A DNA stretch of 23,024 bases from positions 1 to 23,024 of the forward strand of contig CAJUDL010000052.1 in assembly GCA_910585285.1 (NCBI GenBank). Direction: 5' to 3'. The translations under genes were made by a program, and so were the position numbers. Below the pieces are notes generated by a model. That model saw only the letters and a list, made by a program, of their open reading frames with translations. It was not told the origin of the DNA and did no database searches. The stretch comes from an uncultured Muribaculaceae bacterium. Lineage in GTDB: Bacteria > Bacteroidota > Bacteroidia > Bacteroidales > Muribaculaceae. The first letter of the stretch is position 1; every line of letters starts with the position of its first letter. This document shows positions 16,715 through 22,911 of the stretch, one piece after another.

Positions 16715-16812
16715 TAGGAATTAGAAATGAGGAATTAGGAATTAATTCCTTCTCCTCTAATAATCTCTGCTCCCAATTCTCACTCCTAACTCCTCATTCC
16801 TAATTCCTAATT
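16712..16812. repeat. Long imperfect inverted repeat with TAGGAAT units
   Basis: The left arm 16712-16742 and right arm 16782-16812 are complementary at 28 of 31 positions, with a 39-nt spacer. Each arm is itself a tandem of GGAATTA/GGAATGA units. The right arm ends 1 nt from the stop codon (16814-16816) of the minus-strand membrane protein, so as RNA it would fold into a long AU-rich hairpin between that gene and coaX. Confidence 0.75.
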
Positions 16813-16813
16813 C

Positions 16814-17266
16814 CTAATTCCTTTTCTCTTTCTTCGCTTGCGCAGAAATCATCCAGGATGCAACAACCTGGATCATCGCGCCAGCCAGCGTGAAGACAAT
16901 CGTATTGTTCATAACCGGAAGCGAGAATACGATCCCTGCGAAGCGATGGGCATTATAAAACCAGAATCCGGAAGCAACAACAAAGCAGAAACCTGCCCAC
17001 ATCTCCATGCGGCGCAGTCTCCGCAAACGCAATGAATCACCGGGATCGTTGACATTAATCATCCTTGCTATGGTATAGATCAACGCACCGGCAGCAAACA
17101 CCCATTTGCATACTTCCACAATCACGCTGTTTTCTATTGCGGCAAACGGAGCCACAAGTCCGGCTGCTATAAAAATCAGACCGATGGTTGATATTGCCTC
17201 AACCTTGCGGCGAAGTTTCTCCATCTCCCTCCCCGATCTTTTTTGAGTTGTCTTATCCTTCTGCAT
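16814..17266 (-). CDS. Small four-helix membrane protein, unknown function
   Basis: A 150-residue protein with a basic N-terminus and four hydrophobic helices (roughly ISTIGLIFIAAGLVAPFA, VCKWVFAAGALIYTIARM, MWAGFCFVVASGFWFYN and NTIVFTLAGAMIQVVASWM) and a basic tail. It is probably an inner membrane protein with both ends in the cytoplasm. I recognise no catalytic motif. A second Met at residue 15 (17224) could be the true start. It follows the DivIC-like gene by 35 nt on the same strand, so a link to division or envelope assembly is possible but only by position. Its stop abuts the long inverted repeat. Confidence 0.7.
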   Translation of the reverse strand: MQKDKTTQKRSGREMEKLRRKVEAISTIGLIFIAAGLVAPFAAIENSVIVEVCKWVFAAGALIYTIARMINVNDPGDSLRLRRLRRMEMWAGFCFVVASGFWFYNAHRFAGIVFSLPVMNNTIVFTLAGAMIQVVASWMISAQAKKEKRN

Positions 17267-17301
17267 AATACATTCCTTAGCCCCTCAAGGGCGATGAGAA
17301 A

Positions 17302-17607
17302 TTATTTTATCAGATACACATCTTCCGTGGAGCGTTGCATATGGTATTGTTCCCTTACCACATGCTCCAGATCTTCAGAGTTGATATAAAGAGCCTCACG
17401 TCTCGACCGATACCACTCGGCAGAATCTTCGCATTCCTTTATCTGACGCTTAAGATCCTTGATTTCCTCCTGATACTGCATGTTAAGCTTCATGGAAGTT
17501 TCCTCGTTGAAAAAGAGAACAAGCACTACAACCGTTCCAACCGCAATCAGCGTGAGATGCGATTTGCGGCGGATCCAGAAATTAAGTTTTTTTATTCTCT
17601 TGCTCAT
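17302..17607 (-). CDS. DivIC/FtsB-like septum formation initiator
   Basis: This 101-residue bitopic protein has a basic cytoplasmic head (about residues 1-16), one transmembrane helix (about 17-33) and a periplasmic coiled coil (about 40-75) ending in LEHVVREQYHMQR, the conserved DivIC/FtsB tail whose ExxARExxxM-like segment contacts other divisome parts. FtsB/DivIC forms a complex with FtsL and FtsQ that activates septal peptidoglycan synthesis. The length is normal for Bacteroidetes members. It is the first gene of the minus-strand cluster, behind the -7 box at 17672-17680 and a leader that can fold (17613-17665). Confidence 0.88.
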   Translation of the reverse strand: MSKRIKKLNFWIRRKSHLTLIAVGTVVVLVLFFNEETSMKLNMQYQEEIKDLKRQIKECEDSAEWYRSRREALYINSEDLEHVVREQYHMQRSTEDVYLIK

Positions 17608-17671
17608 TTGTGAGAGTCTTGATTTGTATCCGGTTTAGAATCCTTCCGGCAATCCGGCAGACTCTATTCAT

Positions 17672-17680
17672 GCAAAATTA
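17672..17680 (-). promoter_or_regulatory. -7 promoter box of the divIC-like gene cluster
   Basis: Read on the minus strand, TAATTTTGC fits TAnnTTTG exactly, 64 nt upstream of the ATG. No TTTG stands at the normal -33 distance, so the promoter is incomplete by the consensus. Transcription would begin near 17665, just at the outer edge of a 7-bp inverted repeat. Confidence 0.5.
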
Positions 17681-17828
17681 ATCATAATAATACAATTATC
17701 GGCTAAAATGACCCTATTTTTTAACAGCTATTAAGGAAAGATGGGATTTTTCAAAAAAAAATCAAATTTTGGCATAATCTCATGATAACAATTATTCCCA
17801 TTTTGTTATATTGGTATAAAGGCTTTCG

Positions 17829-17854
17829 GAGCCATGATCAGAGTTTGATGGCTC
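17829..17854 (+). promoter_or_regulatory. Small hairpin in the leader of sigma copy 2
   Basis: GAGCCAT (17829-17835) and ATGGCTC (17848-17854) form a perfect 7-bp stem with a 12-nt loop, ending 30 nt before the ATG of the second sigma gene. I find no matching consensus promoter in the 277-nt gap, so it is not certain the hairpin is transcribed. No equivalent is seen before copy 1. Confidence 0.4.
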
Positions 17855-17884
17855 GAAATCCGATCACCTATAAACTATACGATT

Positions 17885-18391
17885 ATGGCTGACACATCAT
17901 CCTTCAAACAAAGATTGTTAGGGCTCCAAGGTAACCTCTACAATTTCGCCTGTCAGCTCACCTCCAATCGAGATGCAGCACAGGACCTCGTGCAAGACAC
18001 CACTCTCAAAGTTCTCGACAATGAATCCAAGTATGTTGACAATGTCAATTTCAAAGGCTGGGTGTTCACGATAATGCGCAACATCTTCATAAACAACTAC
18101 CGTCGCCAGGTACGCAGCGCGACGGTTGTAGACACCACAGAAGACTTATACCACCTCAACCTCTCGCAGGAATCCGGACTCACGTCTCCCGAAGGATCAT
18201 TCGCCGCGAAAGAGATCTCGGTTGCCATAAATTCATTCTCGAAAGAATATAAATTGCCATTCACCATGTATATCGCCGGATACAAATACAGCGAAATAGC
18301 GGAGAAGATGAATCTACCGCTCGGCACAGTGAAAAGCCGTATATTCTTTGCCCGCAAACGTCTGCAGGGGATGCTTAAAGACTACAGATAG
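17885..18391 (+). CDS. ECF-type RNA polymerase sigma factor (copy 2)
   Basis: This 168-residue ECF sigma factor has region 2 (DAAQDLVQDTTLKVL, FKGWVFTIMRNIFINNYR) and a region 4 helix-turn-helix (SEIAEKMNLPLGTVKSRIFF). It is a full-length gapless paralogue of the sigma factor at 12122-12628. Identity is nearly complete in the core-binding segment and the recognition helix, and low at the N-terminus and around residues 101-130. As with copy 1, no anti-sigma gene adjoins. The near-identical recognition helix suggests overlapping target promoters, while the differing linker may bind different regulators. It is a single-gene unit closed by the hairpin at 18422-18443. Confidence 0.92.
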   Translation: MADTSSFKQRLLGLQGNLYNFACQLTSNRDAAQDLVQDTTLKVLDNESKYVDNVNFKGWVFTIMRNIFINNYRRQVRSATVVDTTEDLYHLNLSQESGLTSPEGSFAAKEISVAINSFSKEYKLPFTMYIAGYKYSEIAEKMNLPLGTVKSRIFFARKRLQGMLKDYR

Positions 18392-18421
18392 GAATTACTT
18401 TCAATAATCCAGAATGAATCT

Positions 18422-18443
18422 CCCCGGCGGAATCCCGTCGGGG
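18422..18443 (+). terminator. GC-rich hairpin terminator after sigma copy 2
   Basis: CCCCGGCGG (18422-18430) and CCGTCGGGG (18435-18443) form a 9-bp stem with one G-U pair and a 4-nt loop, followed by AATTTATT. It lies 31 nt after the sigma stop codon and 17 nt before the next promoter. Confidence 0.75.
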
Positions 18444-18459
18444 AATTTATTGATACTAC

Positions 18460-18491
18460 TTTGCGCTATCGCTCTTTTTTAGTAATTTTGT
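18460..18491 (+). promoter_or_regulatory. Bacteroidetes-type promoter of the DUF4924-rfbD-prfC operon
   Basis: TTTG at 18460-18463 and TAATTTTG at 18483-18490 are 19 nt apart, a close consensus match. Transcription should begin near 18496, so the leader before the ATG at 18503 would be only a few nucleotides. Confidence 0.75.
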
Positions 18492-18502
18492 AAAATAATT
18501 GA

Positions 18503-19057
18503 ATGCATATGATAACCGCTTCAGTAAAGAAGAGAGAAAACATTGCCGAGTATCTGCTGTATATGTGGCAGATCGAAGACATTATCCGGGCATATGGTCT
18601 TGACATCGATAAGATTCAGGAAAACATCATCGACAAATATTCAAACCTTGACGACAAGCAGCGTCATGACATGAGGGAATGGTATGAATCCCTTATAGAT
18701 ATGATGCGTCGCGAAGGGGTGGAGAAATCCGGACATCTCCAGCTCAACAAGAATGTGCTGATCGATCTCAGACAACTTCACAACCGACTTCTGGACAATC
18801 CGAAGTTTGCGCCATATGCCGCCGAATATTACAAGACACTTCCCTTTATTGTTGAAATCCGCGCTAAAGCCGGAGAAAACAAGAAAGATGAACTTGAGTC
18901 TTGCTTCGATGCCCTTTATGGGATTTTAATGCTGCGTCTGCAGGGGAAAGAGATATCCGAAGAAACCTCTCAGGCGGCAAAACAGATATCCCGTTTTTTG
19001 GCGATGCTCGCAAGCTATTACAAAAAAGATTACAACAACGAATTAGAAGAAGAATAA
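18503..19057 (+). CDS. DUF4924 family protein
   Basis: A 184-residue soluble, mostly helical cytoplasmic protein without signal peptide or membrane helix. It matches what I know of DUF4924, a Bacteroidetes family of unknown function: an N-terminal KKRENIAEYLLYMWQIEDIIRAY segment, a central LPFIVEIRAKA segment, and a C-terminal helix ending in an acidic tail (ELEEE). A second Met two codons on (18509) could also be the start, which matters because the predicted transcript start is very near. It is the first gene of an operon with rfbD (4-nt gap) and prfC. No activity is known, and I infer none. Confidence 0.85.
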   Translation: MHMITASVKKRENIAEYLLYMWQIEDIIRAYGLDIDKIQENIIDKYSNLDDKQRHDMREWYESLIDMMRREGVEKSGHLQLNKNVLIDLRQLHNRLLDNPKFAPYAAEYYKTLPFIVEIRAKAGENKKDELESCFDALYGILMLRLQGKEISEETSQAAKQISRFLAMLASYYKKDYNNELEEE

Positions 19058-19061
19058 CAAT

Positions 19062-19919
19062 ATGAAAATAATGGTAACCGGAGCTTACGGACAGCTCGGA
19101 AATGCGCTCAAGCGCGAACTTGATGGTGATAGCACCATTGAAGCTATTTATACGGATGCCGATACCCTCGACCTCACCGATTCAGTGGCGCTCAGCCGCT
19201 TTTTTGAGGATAATCCTGTTGACATGGTGATCAACTGTGCGGCATATACAGCCGTTGACCGCGCCGAATCCGATGATCTAAAGGCAGCAGCAATAAACAC
19301 CGGTGCCGTCGGCAATCTCGGGCAGGCTGCTGCAAAGCATGGCATGAAGGTGATACACATCTCCACCGACTATGTTTTCTCCGGAGAAAACTTCCGCCCG
19401 TATGAAGAAAATGACGAGCCGTATCCCCAGAGCATCTACGGTCGCACCAAGCTCGAAGGAGAGGGACTCCTCACTTCTTTCAGCAACAACGCCATGATCA
19501 TCCGAACGGCATGGCTCTATTCCGAATTCGGCAACAACTTCGTGAAGACTATGCTTCGTCTTGCCAATGAGCGCGACGAAATCAATGTTGTCTGCGATCA
19601 GATCGGCACTCCAACATATGCCGGAGACCTCGCACACGCCATCCATCAGGTGATTCGCCACGAACGCTGGCAACCGGGAATCTATCATTTCACCAATGAA
19701 GGCGTGGCATCATGGTATGATTTCACAAAAGCTATTTTTGAGATTACAGGAAAGACCACCAAAGTGAATCCTATTCGCACTGCCCAGTATCCCACTCCTG
19801 CCAAGCGTCCGTCATATTCAGTGCTTAGCAAAGACAAGATCAAACGTAATTATGGCATAGAGATTCCCTATTGGCGCGATTCTCTCCAGCGTTGCATCAA
19901 AGAGCTCCAGAAGCAATAA
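19062..19919 (+). CDS. rfbD: dTDP-4-dehydrorhamnose reductase
   Basis: RfbD (RmlD) reduces dTDP-4-dehydro-L-rhamnose with NAD(P)H to dTDP-L-rhamnose, the last step of making this donor for surface glycans. The 285-residue protein is an extended short-chain dehydrogenase: the Rossmann motif GAYGQLG (7-13), NCAAYTAVDRAE (58-69), STDYVFSG (101-108) with the catalytic Thr, and YxxxK with Tyr126 and Lys130. Its length is normal. The rmlA, rmlB and rmlC genes are not in this window; the gene sits in a housekeeping operon with DUF4924 and prfC. The rhamnose produced could feed the glycosyltransferases at 1-5749, but this is only inference. Confidence 0.93.
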   Translation: MKIMVTGAYGQLGNALKRELDGDSTIEAIYTDADTLDLTDSVALSRFFEDNPVDMVINCAAYTAVDRAESDDLKAAAINTGAVGNLGQAAAKHGMKVIHISTDYVFSGENFRPYEENDEPYPQSIYGRTKLEGEGLLTSFSNNAMIIRTAWLYSEFGNNFVKTMLRLANERDEINVVCDQIGTPTYAGDLAHAIHQVIRHERWQPGIYHFTNEGVASWYDFTKAIFEITGKTTKVNPIRTAQYPTPAKRPSYSVLSKDKIKRNYGIEIPYWRDSLQRCIKELQKQ

Positions 19920-19927
19920 TCCGATTT

Positions 19928-21511
19928 ATGAGCGAAGAATTAAACAACGAAATAAAACGCAGACGCACTTTTGCAATCATCTCTCACCCGGATGCCGGCA
20001 AGACGACACTCACCGAAAAGTTGCTTCTTTTCGGTGGTGCCATCCATGTTGCCGGCGCGGTGAAGAGCAATAAGATAAAGAAAACCGCGACATCCGACTG
20101 GATGGAGATCGAGAAGCAGCGTGGAATCTCCGTAGCAACATCCGTAATGGGATTCAACTATGGTGACTACAAGATCAATATCCTCGACACCCCCGGTCAC
20201 CAGGATTTTGCAGAAGACACTTTCCGCACGCTGACAGCTGTAGATTCCGTAATCATAGTGGTAGACGTGGCGAAAGGCGTTGAGACACAGACTCGCCGTC
20301 TGATGGAAGTCTGCCGCATGCGCAAGACTCCTGTCATCATATTCGTAAACAAACTTGACCGCGAAGGACGCGATCCGTTCGATATTCTTGACGAACTGGA
20401 GAAAGAACTTCAGATCTCGGTCCGTCCTCTATCCTGGCCTATCAATATAGGAGCCAAATTCAAAGGGGTATATAATATCTACGAGCATGGTCTCGATCTC
20501 TTCACTCCCTCCAAACAGACAATAAGCGAACGCATAGAGATTGATGATGTCAACTCTCCGGAAGTCGACGAACTCGTAGGCAAACAGGATGCCGACAAAT
20601 TGCGCGAAGATCTCGAACTTATAGAAGGTGTATATCCTGATTTCGAGGTTGAAGACTATCTCAAAGGTGAGGTTGCTCCCGTATTTTTCGGGTCTGCCCT
20701 CAACACATTTGGTGTCAAGGAACTTCTTGACTGCTTTGTGAAGATTGCACCCGCACCGCGCCCCATAATGGCAGTGGAAAGGGAAGTAAAGCCACAGGAA
20801 GATGGGTTCACTGGATTCGTGTTCAAGATCCATGCCAACATGGATCCCAACCACCGCTCATGCATCGCATTCGTCAAGATATGTTCCGGCAAATTCGAAA
20901 GGAATGTCAACTACCGCCATGTCCGCTCCGAGAAGATGATGCGCTTCGCCGCCCCGACCGCCTTTATGGCGCAGAAGAAAAACATCGTCGATGAAGCCTA
21001 TCCCGGTGATATTGTCGGAATCCCGGACACCGGCAACTTCAAGATCGGCGACACTCTGACATCAGGGGAGATCCTGCACTTCAAGGGGCTCCCGAGCTTC
21101 TCGCCGGAGATGTTCAAATATATCGAGAATGCCGACCCCATGAAGTCGAAACAACTCGATAAGGGAATAAACCAGCTTATGGACGAAGGAGTGGCTCAGA
21201 TGTTCACCAACCAATTCAACGGACGCAAAATCATCGGCACCGTCGGGCAGCTGCAGTTTGAGGTGATCCAGTATCGCCTCCTTCATGAATACGGTGCGCA
21301 ATGCCGCTGGGAACCTATAAGTCTATATAAAGCCTGCTGGATTGAGAGTGACGACGAAGCCGCCCTCGAAGCCTTCAAGAAGAGGAAACATCAGTTTATG
21401 GCAACCGACAAGGAAGGACGCGATGTCTTCCTTGCCGACAGCAACTACGTCCTCCAGATGGCACAGTCTGACTTCCCCAAAATCCGCTTCCATTTCACCT
21501 CGGAATTTTAA
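19928..21511 (+). CDS. prfC: Peptide chain release factor 3
   Basis: RF3 is a ribosome-bound translational GTPase that removes RF1/RF2 after peptide release. The 527-residue protein shows the G-domain motifs SHPDAGKTT (19-27), RGISV (65-69, switch I), DTPGHQDF (87-94, G3) and NKLDR (141-145, G4), followed by domain II and the C-terminal RF3 domain (PSFSPEMFKYIENADPMKSKQL, TVGQLQFEVIQYRL). The ATG at 19928 is 8 nt after the rfbD stop; a longer in-frame start at 19871 inside rfbD would add 19 unrelated residues and is rejected. It is the last gene of its operon, closed by the hairpin at 21532-21567. Confidence 0.97.
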   Translation: MSEELNNEIKRRRTFAIISHPDAGKTTLTEKLLLFGGAIHVAGAVKSNKIKKTATSDWMEIEKQRGISVATSVMGFNYGDYKINILDTPGHQDFAEDTFRTLTAVDSVIIVVDVAKGVETQTRRLMEVCRMRKTPVIIFVNKLDREGRDPFDILDELEKELQISVRPLSWPINIGAKFKGVYNIYEHGLDLFTPSKQTISERIEIDDVNSPEVDELVGKQDADKLREDLELIEGVYPDFEVEDYLKGEVAPVFFGSALNTFGVKELLDCFVKIAPAPRPIMAVEREVKPQEDGFTGFVFKIHANMDPNHRSCIAFVKICSGKFERNVNYRHVRSEKMMRFAAPTAFMAQKKNIVDEAYPGDIVGIPDTGNFKIGDTLTSGEILHFKGLPSFSPEMFKYIENADPMKSKQLDKGINQLMDEGVAQMFTNQFNGRKIIGTVGQLQFEVIQYRLLHEYGAQCRWEPISLYKACWIESDDEAALEAFKKRKHQFMATDKEGRDVFLADSNYVLQMAQSDFPKIRFHFTSEF

Positions 21512-21531
21512 TTCATAACACATTAAAATAA

Positions 21532-21567
21532 AAAAACGGAGTAAGCCCGCAAGCTTGCTCCGTTTTT
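21532..21567. terminator. Strong terminator between prfC and the nitroreductase
   Basis: A 15-bp stem (21532-21546 with 21553-21567, core ACGGAGTAAGC / GCTTGCTCCGT with one G-U pair) has a 6-nt loop and a T-run on the plus-strand side. An A-run on the other side allows it to end minus-strand transcripts too. Confidence 0.88.
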
Positions 21568-21699
21568 GTCGCGAAAGCATTGTTTTATTATTTTCGGCAA
21601 CGTCTGCGACAATTACCTACATTTAAGACAATCTTCTCTTCTTTTGGTTTAACCATTAACCTTTTTTAATAATCCTCAACCCTCCCTATCCTCATCTAA

Positions 21700-21739
21700 C
21701 CCCATCCAGCCCCATTTCGCCCTATTTCACCCCATCAAA
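21700..21739 (-). repeat. G-rich decamer tandem repeat after the nitroreductase gene
   Basis: On the plus strand four 10-nt units follow one another: CCCCATCCAG, CCCCATTTCG, CCCTATTTCA and CCCCATCAAA. The minus strand, which is the coding sense for the adjacent gene, therefore carries four runs of three or four G with 6-7-nt loops, and two more GGG runs follow at 21680-21686. The repeat begins 9 nt beyond the nitroreductase stop codon. Confidence 0.7.
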
Positions 21740-21748
21740 GTCCGATGC

Positions 21749-22501
21749 TTACTTTTTCACATCGTATCCTTGCGCCTTGAGGTAATCGAGGATGCGATAA
21801 TTCATCGCGTGGTCATAATAGTCGATGATATGAGCCACCCAGTCATTGTCGGAGGTGCCTCCGGCGCGCGTCTGGTTGTAATGTTTCACCACTTCGTCAT
21901 AAGCTTCCATCTCCTCGACAATCTTCTCGTTGTCGTTGCGATAATGATTCTTATGGATCATCAAGGGAGTCGGCTGCTTGGGTTTTAGATCAGGCTGTTC
22001 ACGCGGAACACCAATAGCTAAACCGCATACGACAAACACACCTTTCGGCAACTTCAGCAATTCCGCGATTTTTGCAGGATCTGCCGTGCGCAGATACCCG
22101 ATGCAGTTTGATCCAAGACCGACTGACTGCGCTGCCACAACTGCACTCATCATCGCCAACGAAGCGTCAATGATACCGATCGTCACGCCATCCATTGTAT
22201 CGGTAAATGGCGGCATCTTTACTCCTTTCTTTTCGGCAAGAAGTGCGATCTTGTTGTAATCAGAGCAGAATATAAGAAGACGATTGCATGTCTTCAGCTG
22301 TTTCTGACCTGTAATAGCATACAGCTCTTCCTTCAAAGCCTGGTCAGAGATATCGATAACGGAGAACTGCTGACCATTATACGAAGTTGGTGTGTTGCGT
22401 ATAGCCTCGAATATAAACTCCATCGTCTCCTCCGGAATTGCCTCCCGCTCATAGCGGCGCACGCTCGTGCGCTCCAATAGTGTTTCTTTAACGTCTTTCA
22501 C
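21749..22501 (-). CDS. Nitroreductase family NAD(P)H:FMN oxidoreductase (NfsA/FRP-like)
   Basis: This 250-residue flavoprotein resembles the NfsA/FRP branch of the nitroreductase fold, which uses NAD(P)H to reduce flavins, quinones or nitro compounds in the cytoplasm. It shows the FMN phosphate-binding RTSVRRY (11-17), PTSYNGQQ (38-45), AQSVGLGSNCIGYLR and GLAIGVPREQPDLKPKQP segments expected of the group. The start is a GTG at 22501; the next internal Met (residue 27) would remove the FMN-binding Arg residues. An AT-rich repeat lies just upstream, and beyond it the terminator of the minus-strand RNA at 22562-22872, so the gene may need its own promoter; none matches the consensus in the 59-nt gap. 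The physiological substrate is unknown. Confidence 0.88.
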   Translation of the reverse strand: MKDVKETLLERTSVRRYEREAIPEETMEFIFEAIRNTPTSYNGQQFSVIDISDQALKEELYAITGQKQLKTCNRLLIFCSDYNKIALLAEKKGVKMPPFTDTMDGVTIGIIDASLAMMSAVVAAQSVGLGSNCIGYLRTADPAKIAELLKLPKGVFVVCGLAIGVPREQPDLKPKQPTPLMIHKNHYRNDNEKIVEEMEAYDEVVKHYNQTRAGGTSDNDWVAHIIDYYDHAMNYRILDYLKAQGYDVKK

Positions 22502-22502
22502 C

Positions 22503-22542
22503 TTTAATATAATGTTTAATTTTTAATGTTAAATGTGTAATG
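22503..22542 (-). repeat. Dispersed AT-rich repeat upstream of the nitroreductase gene
   Basis: A degenerate run of TTTAATGTT/AAATGTGTAATG units begins 2 nt from the GTG start. It belongs to the same family as 14557-14583 and 16681-16714. Confidence 0.55.
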
Positions 22543-22561
22543 GGTTTGATAATTAAAACGG

Positions 22562-22596
22562 AAAGAGCCGATGAGCGGAATGCTCATCGGCTCTTT
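22562..22596 (-). terminator. Terminator hairpin of the minus-strand RNA
   Basis: AAAGAGCCGATGAGC (22562-22576) and its exact complement at 22582-22596 give a perfect 15-bp stem with a 5-nt loop. On the minus strand it is followed by CCGTTTTAATT. It closes the predicted non-coding RNA and insulates the nitroreductase gene from it. TTTT on the plus-strand side could also stop rightward transcripts. Confidence 0.85.
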
Positions 22597-22872
22597 TAAG
22601 GTCCACATCAAAGGAATGTGACGAAACTCCGAATGACAGGTTTTGAGGTCTTGCCAATCTTTGTAATCCGCCTGTGATCGAAATCAACGCCTTGCGGCGT
22701 GGGGCCCGCCATCGACAGACAAGAGTGTCTCGGTATTTCTTTTAAATTTGATGAGTTTCCCAATTAGCTTTGATGTGGGGTATAACTTCACCGGCTACTG
22801 AATCTTCGTTACCTCGCGGTCATCTGAGGTGTGTATCAAATTCAGGAGTCCGAAGCTCTCTTGCTTTGGTTT
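22562..22872 (-). ncRNA. Candidate structured non-coding RNA, family not identified
   Basis: A consensus promoter (22879-22911) reads leftward into about 310 nt without a usable reading frame, ending at a 15-bp terminator hairpin. The interior has several complementary segments: 22768-22778 with 22603-22613 (11 bp, perfect); 22840-22849 with 22626-22634 (9 bp and one bulge); 22835-22842 with 22745-22752 (8 bp, competing with the last); and a hairpin ACGCC-GCAA-GGCGT with a GNRA loop. The first two cross, so they form either a pseudoknot or alternative folds. Hallmarks of tmRNA (3' CCA, tRNA-like ends), RNase P RNA and SRP RNA were looked for and not seen. A 6S-like RNA or the Bacteroidales-1 family is possible from size and genomic style, but I cannot confirm it from memory. 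Confidence 0.65.
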
Positions 22873-22878
22873 TATAAC

Positions 22879-22911
22879 GCAAAGATAATGCAAGCGGTTC
22901 GATTTTGCAAC
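22879..22911 (-). promoter_or_regulatory. Bacteroidetes-type promoter of the minus-strand RNA
   Basis: Read on the minus strand, GTTG (22911-22908; one mismatch to TTTG) and TATCTTTG (22887-22880, then C) are separated by 20 nt, fitting the -33/-7 form. The predicted start is near 22872. The remaining 22912-23024 is AT-rich and then C/T-rich, and I see nothing else in it. Confidence 0.7.

Noticed and set aside
16681..16812. CRISPR array or mobile element remnant
   Set aside because: The units are short, directly adjacent and degenerate, without unique spacers, target-site duplications or a transposase gene.
19871..19927. Longer prfC start giving 19 extra residues
   Set aside because: It lies inside rfbD in another frame and encodes residues unlike RF3; the ATG at 19928 fits the family.
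22562..22872. tmRNA, RNase P RNA or SRP RNA
   Set aside because: No tRNA-like ends or CCA, no conserved RNase P core and no SRP tetraloop motif were seen on either strand.
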